The position numbers were made by a program, and so were the translations under genes. Shown piece by piece: positions 54,363 to 64,000 of a stretch of DNA of 64,000 nt. The notes beneath the pieces were generated by a model, which had not been told where the DNA came from, did not search any database, and was given only the letters and a program-made list of their open reading frames with translations. The first letter of the stretch is position 1, and each line of letters starts with the position of its first letter. This DNA is from Aeromicrobium erythreum (GTDB lineage: Bacteria > Actinomycetota > Actinomycetes > Propionibacteriales > Nocardioidaceae), in NCBI RefSeq assembly GCF_001509405.1, contig NZ_CP011502.1, positions 682,001 to 746,000 of the forward strand. The letters are read 5' to 3'.

Positions 54363-54928
54363 CCGCGCGCAGGAGTTCCACCCCCCTCGTCGTCATCGCC
54401 GTCCTCGGCGTGCTCGTCGGGGTGGCCGGGCTGCTCGTGCCGCGGTTCGTGGGAGGTGGCGAGGACGCCGAGCGCGACGCCGTCGTGGCGCGCGTCAACG
54501 ACTTCGCGACGACGTACAACACCTACGACGTCGCCGACCTCGCGAGCTACCAGAAGCGGATGAAGCCGCTGCTGACGCCGGCCTACGACAAGGAGTTCGT
54601 CCGCGTCACGAACGCGGTCTTCGGCGCCCTCGAGTCCAAGGACCAGAAGAGCGGCGACGCGAACGTGCTCGCCGTCGCCGTCGACTCGATCGACAAGGAC
54701 TCCGCCATCGCGATCGTGGCCGTCGACGCGTCGATCACGACGTCGTCCGACGAGACCGCGGTGCAGCGCCGGTTCCGCTGGAAGGTCACGCTGTCCAAGT
54801 CCGACGGCGACTGGCGGGTCAGCCAGTTCGACACGGTGGTGCCGCTCGACGCGTCCACCGATCCCGGGTCCGGCGGCGCGAGCCCGTCGCCGTCGGCCTC
54901 GCCGTCCGCGTCGCAGGAGGGTCAGTGA
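54326..54928 (+). CDS. Mce-associated membrane protein 1
   Basis: A 200-aa protein with one helix (about residues 20-40, PLVVIAVLGVLVGVAGLLVP) and a soluble domain like Mas proteins (YNTYDVADLASYQKRMKPLLTPAYDKEF), ending in a Ser/Pro linker. Mas proteins stabilise Mce complexes in mycobacteria. GTG 54326 with GGAAAG is inside mceF. It overlaps the next gene by four bases. Confidence 0.85.
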   Translation: MDVAAARTGDPLTARRSSTPLVVIAVLGVLVGVAGLLVPRFVGGGEDAERDAVVARVNDFATTYNTYDVADLASYQKRMKPLLTPAYDKEFVRVTNAVFGALESKDQKSGDANVLAVAVDSIDKDSAIAIVAVDASITTSSDETAVQRRFRWKVTLSKSDGDWRVSQFDTVVPLDASTDPGSGGASPSPSASPSASQEGQ

Positions 54929-55824
54929 GCACGCCCGAGGGACCGAAGAAGCGCCGCAGGATCGCGGGGGAGTCGACGCCGGGTGCGGCGCGGCCGCCCG
55001 TGCCGGCGAAGAAGGTCGTGCGTCGCCCGGTCGCACGCCCGGGCGCGCCGGTCGAACCCGAGCCGACCCCGGACGACGAGCCGACTGTCGAGGAGCAGGA
55101 GGCCGCGCAGCCCACGCCCCCGACGGCTCCCCGCGTCGCACCCCGGGTGGGACGGCGCAACGACCGGCGCACCGGTGCCGCCGGCGACGTCGCAGCGTCC
55201 GCCCCGAGTGCGACGCCGGTCGAGGACGAGCGCGTCGACGACGCCGCTGCCGAGGCCCAGCGGTCGGGCTCCGATGCGCGCGCGGACGTCGAGTCGAGCG
55301 ACGCGGGTGCCGGCGCAGGTCGCCGGGCCCTCGACCCCGCGCGCATCGTCCTGGTGGGCGTGGCCGTCCTGGCCGTCGTCTTCGGTGCGTTCTTCGGCTA
55401 CCGCGGCGTGGCCGACTGGCGCGAGACCCACGGGGTCGACGGCGCCCACGACAAGGCCGCCGAGGCGGCCGCCTCCGCCGCGGAGACGATCTTCACCTAC
55501 CGCTACGACCGCATCCAGCAGTACCTCGACGACTCCAGCGACGTCATGACCTCCTCGTTCGCCAAGGACTTCGAGAGCATCTCGCCGGCCCTGCGCGACC
55601 TCGCGCCGCAGCGCAAGATCCAGGTGAAGGCCACGACCCGCGACTCCGCCGCGATGTCGTGCGGCGACGACTGCCGCCGCGACCGCGCCACCGTGCTGGT
55701 CTTCGTCGACCAGGCGCGTCTGGCCGACGGCTCCGAGGTGCCGACGGTCTTCGGCAACCGGGTCGAGATGACGATGGTCGAGCGCGACGGACGCTGGCTC
55801 GTCGGCGACATCAAGGCGCTCTGA
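54925..55824 (+). CDS. Mce-associated membrane protein 2
   Basis: A 299-aa protein. Residues 1-135 are a Pro/Ala/Arg/Glu-rich low-complexity cytoplasmic tail, followed by one helix (about 141-162, ARIVLVGVAVLAVVFGAFFGY) and a Mas-type domain (FTYRYDRIQQYLDDSSDVMTSSFAKDFESIS) with a Cys pair (CGDDC). It ends the operon. GTG overlaps the preceding stop. Confidence 0.85.
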   Translation: MSTPEGPKKRRRIAGESTPGAARPPVPAKKVVRRPVARPGAPVEPEPTPDDEPTVEEQEAAQPTPPTAPRVAPRVGRRNDRRTGAAGDVAASAPSATPVEDERVDDAAAEAQRSGSDARADVESSDAGAGAGRRALDPARIVLVGVAVLAVVFGAFFGYRGVADWRETHGVDGAHDKAAEAAASAAETIFTYRYDRIQQYLDDSSDVMTSSFAKDFESISPALRDLAPQRKIQVKATTRDSAAMSCGDDCRRDRATVLVFVDQARLADGSEVPTVFGNRVEMTMVERDGRWLVGDIKAL

Positions 55825-56011
55825 ACCGGCGCGTCGGACCCGCCGGGCGCCTCCGGTCCGTCCCTCCTGCGGGCGCTGCGCAGGCTCCACGCCACGTCGG
55901 ATCGCCGCGCGGACGGCCGGCGACCCCTGGCGTTGCAGTCCTTTCGGGCCGTGAGCCTGCGGAGCGGCCGAATACTTTGGCCCATCTCAGGCTGGTTGTC
56001 AAGGACCAGGC

Positions 56012-56041
56012 TTGCGCGCGTGTGGACGGAAGGGCTAGACT
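56012..56041 (+). promoter_or_regulatory. rpoB promoter
   Basis: TTGCGC (56012-56017) and TAGACT (56036-56041) are 18 bases apart, about 109 bases before the TTG start. The rest of the 325-base gap from 55825 to 56149 shows no gene; a long leader follows the promoter. Confidence 0.6.
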
Positions 56042-56149
56042 GAATCTTCGCGCCCGCCTCGTCGCCCTCGTTGCCCCTTGACTGGGGGCGTCAGTCATGC
56101 GCACAAGTCCATCACGTGACACCCTTGCGAGCCTCTGGAAGGACCCCTC

Positions 56150-59635
<3,486 letters not shown>

Positions 59636-59723
59636 GCCGGCGGGGCGCCGTCGCCACGACGGCGCCCCCACCCTCACTCCCCGCTCACCACTGAATTTCG
59701 AAAAGTAAGGGAAAGAAGACACC

Positions 59724-63569
<3,846 letters not shown>

Positions 63570-63581
63570 CGGACTGAACGC

Positions 63582-63617
63582 ACGACGGCCCCGGACCTGT
63601 TGGTCCGGGGCCGTCGT
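63582..63617 (+). terminator. Terminator after rpoC
   Basis: Perfect 16-bp arms ACGACGGCCCCGGACC / GGTCCGGGGCCGTCGT with loop TGTT lie 13 bases after the stop. Confidence 0.93.
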
Positions 63618-63645
63618 CGTGTATGGGTGCGGTCGTCGTGACGTC

Positions 63646-63878
63646 GCTGGTGCGCTGCCGTAGGGGATCTGGGGTTGCTGGTGCGCTGCCGCGGCTGGCG
63701 CTGGGGGTGGTCTCCGCAAGGGCCTCGACCGGGCGGCCGGGTGGCGCCGTGGCTCGGGTTCTCGGGCTGTGGCCTTCGGTGGACACAAGAACCTGCGTTC
63801 GTGCGCTGGGACGTCAAGGATGCTGCGATTGCTACGGGATCCCGTCGTGAACGCAGAAGCGTTCGGCCTCGCACGCGC
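63646..63878. repeat. Dispersed repeat, copy 2
   Basis: The 34 bases at 63832-63865 are an exact reverse complement of 32413-32446. Around them lie TGGACACAAGAACCTGCGTTCG (63780-63801 region), a CTCGGGTTCTCGGGCTGTGG block, and at 63678-63745 a block like 32319-32384 in the same orientation. A 15-mer GCTGGTGCGCTGCCG is repeated at 63646 and 63677. The rest of the 431-base segment to the window end holds no gene that I can support. Confidence 0.8.
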
Positions 63879-64000
63879 GAAGGAAGAAGCGTGGGTGTGC
63901 TTGGGGGTGGGGTGGGCAGCGCTTCTCCCTTCGCGTGGCACGGTCCGCGAGAAGGAAGCATCGTTGCCACGCTCAGCCCCGTCGGCGGTGGAACATCAAC

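Overview
The window is a chromosomal segment of a high-GC actinobacterium. GTG starts and four-base stop/start overlaps are frequent. It carries a complete mce (lipid import) operon, an AldR-type alanine dehydrogenase pair, actinobacterial Nuo and ribosomal gene order, and a TTG-started rpoB. An mce operon lodged between rplL and rpoB fits Propionibacteriales/Nocardioidaceae (Nocardioides- or Aeromicrobium-like); that placement is inference. There is no prophage, insertion sequence, CRISPR array or rRNA.

Layout. 1-3.1 kb: end of the nuo operon (nuoM, nuoN) and a polyprenyl diphosphate synthase, a respiratory/quinone block. 3.1-13.9 kb: housekeeping and small regulatory genes (RarD-like permease, a frameshifted methyltransferase, membrane and lipoprotein genes, YajQ, ArsR/SRPBCC pair, tRNA-Tyr, MerR/hydrolase divergent pair, RecQ-like helicase, ald/aldR). 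14-26.1 kb: a GABA/polyamine catabolic island. gabT, a glutamate dehydrogenase and a succinate-semialdehyde dehydrogenase form one operon facing a LysR gene. A FadR-type regulator with a soluble Cache protein lies divergent to a spermidine/putrescine-type ABC transporter and a second aldehyde dehydrogenase. 26.2-32.2 kb: pyrD, tRNA-Thr, tRNA-Met, rpmG, murB, adenosine deaminase, two small membrane proteins and malic enzyme.

32.7-35.3 kb: tRNA-Trp, secE, nusG, rplK, rplA. 35.3-41.5 kb: an accessory cell-surface locus, all on the minus strand: a GAF histidine kinase, a TasA/camelysin-like protein, a SipW-type signal peptidase, a four-repeat Ig-like exported protein, and an OmpR-type response regulator with its kinase. 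The two exported proteins share the same N-terminal motif after the hydrophobic segment, so they look like substrates of the one SipW peptidase. 41.6-43.7 kb: a lipoprotein, then rplJ-rplL behind an L10 leader. 44.4-55.8 kb: a full mce operon (ATPase, two YrbE permeases, MceA-F, two Mce-associated proteins). 56.1-63.6 kb: rpoB and rpoC.

Most notable signals: the SipW/TasA/Ig/two-component locus; a non-coding repeat family with a 34-bp identical core at 32.4 and 63.8 kb and a diverged copy at 43.9 kb; a 36+35-bp tandem duplication that breaks a methyltransferase frame by one missing G; Asn at the position of E. coli RpoB Ser531; and several clear operator palindromes (ArsR, MerR, LysR and AldR types).
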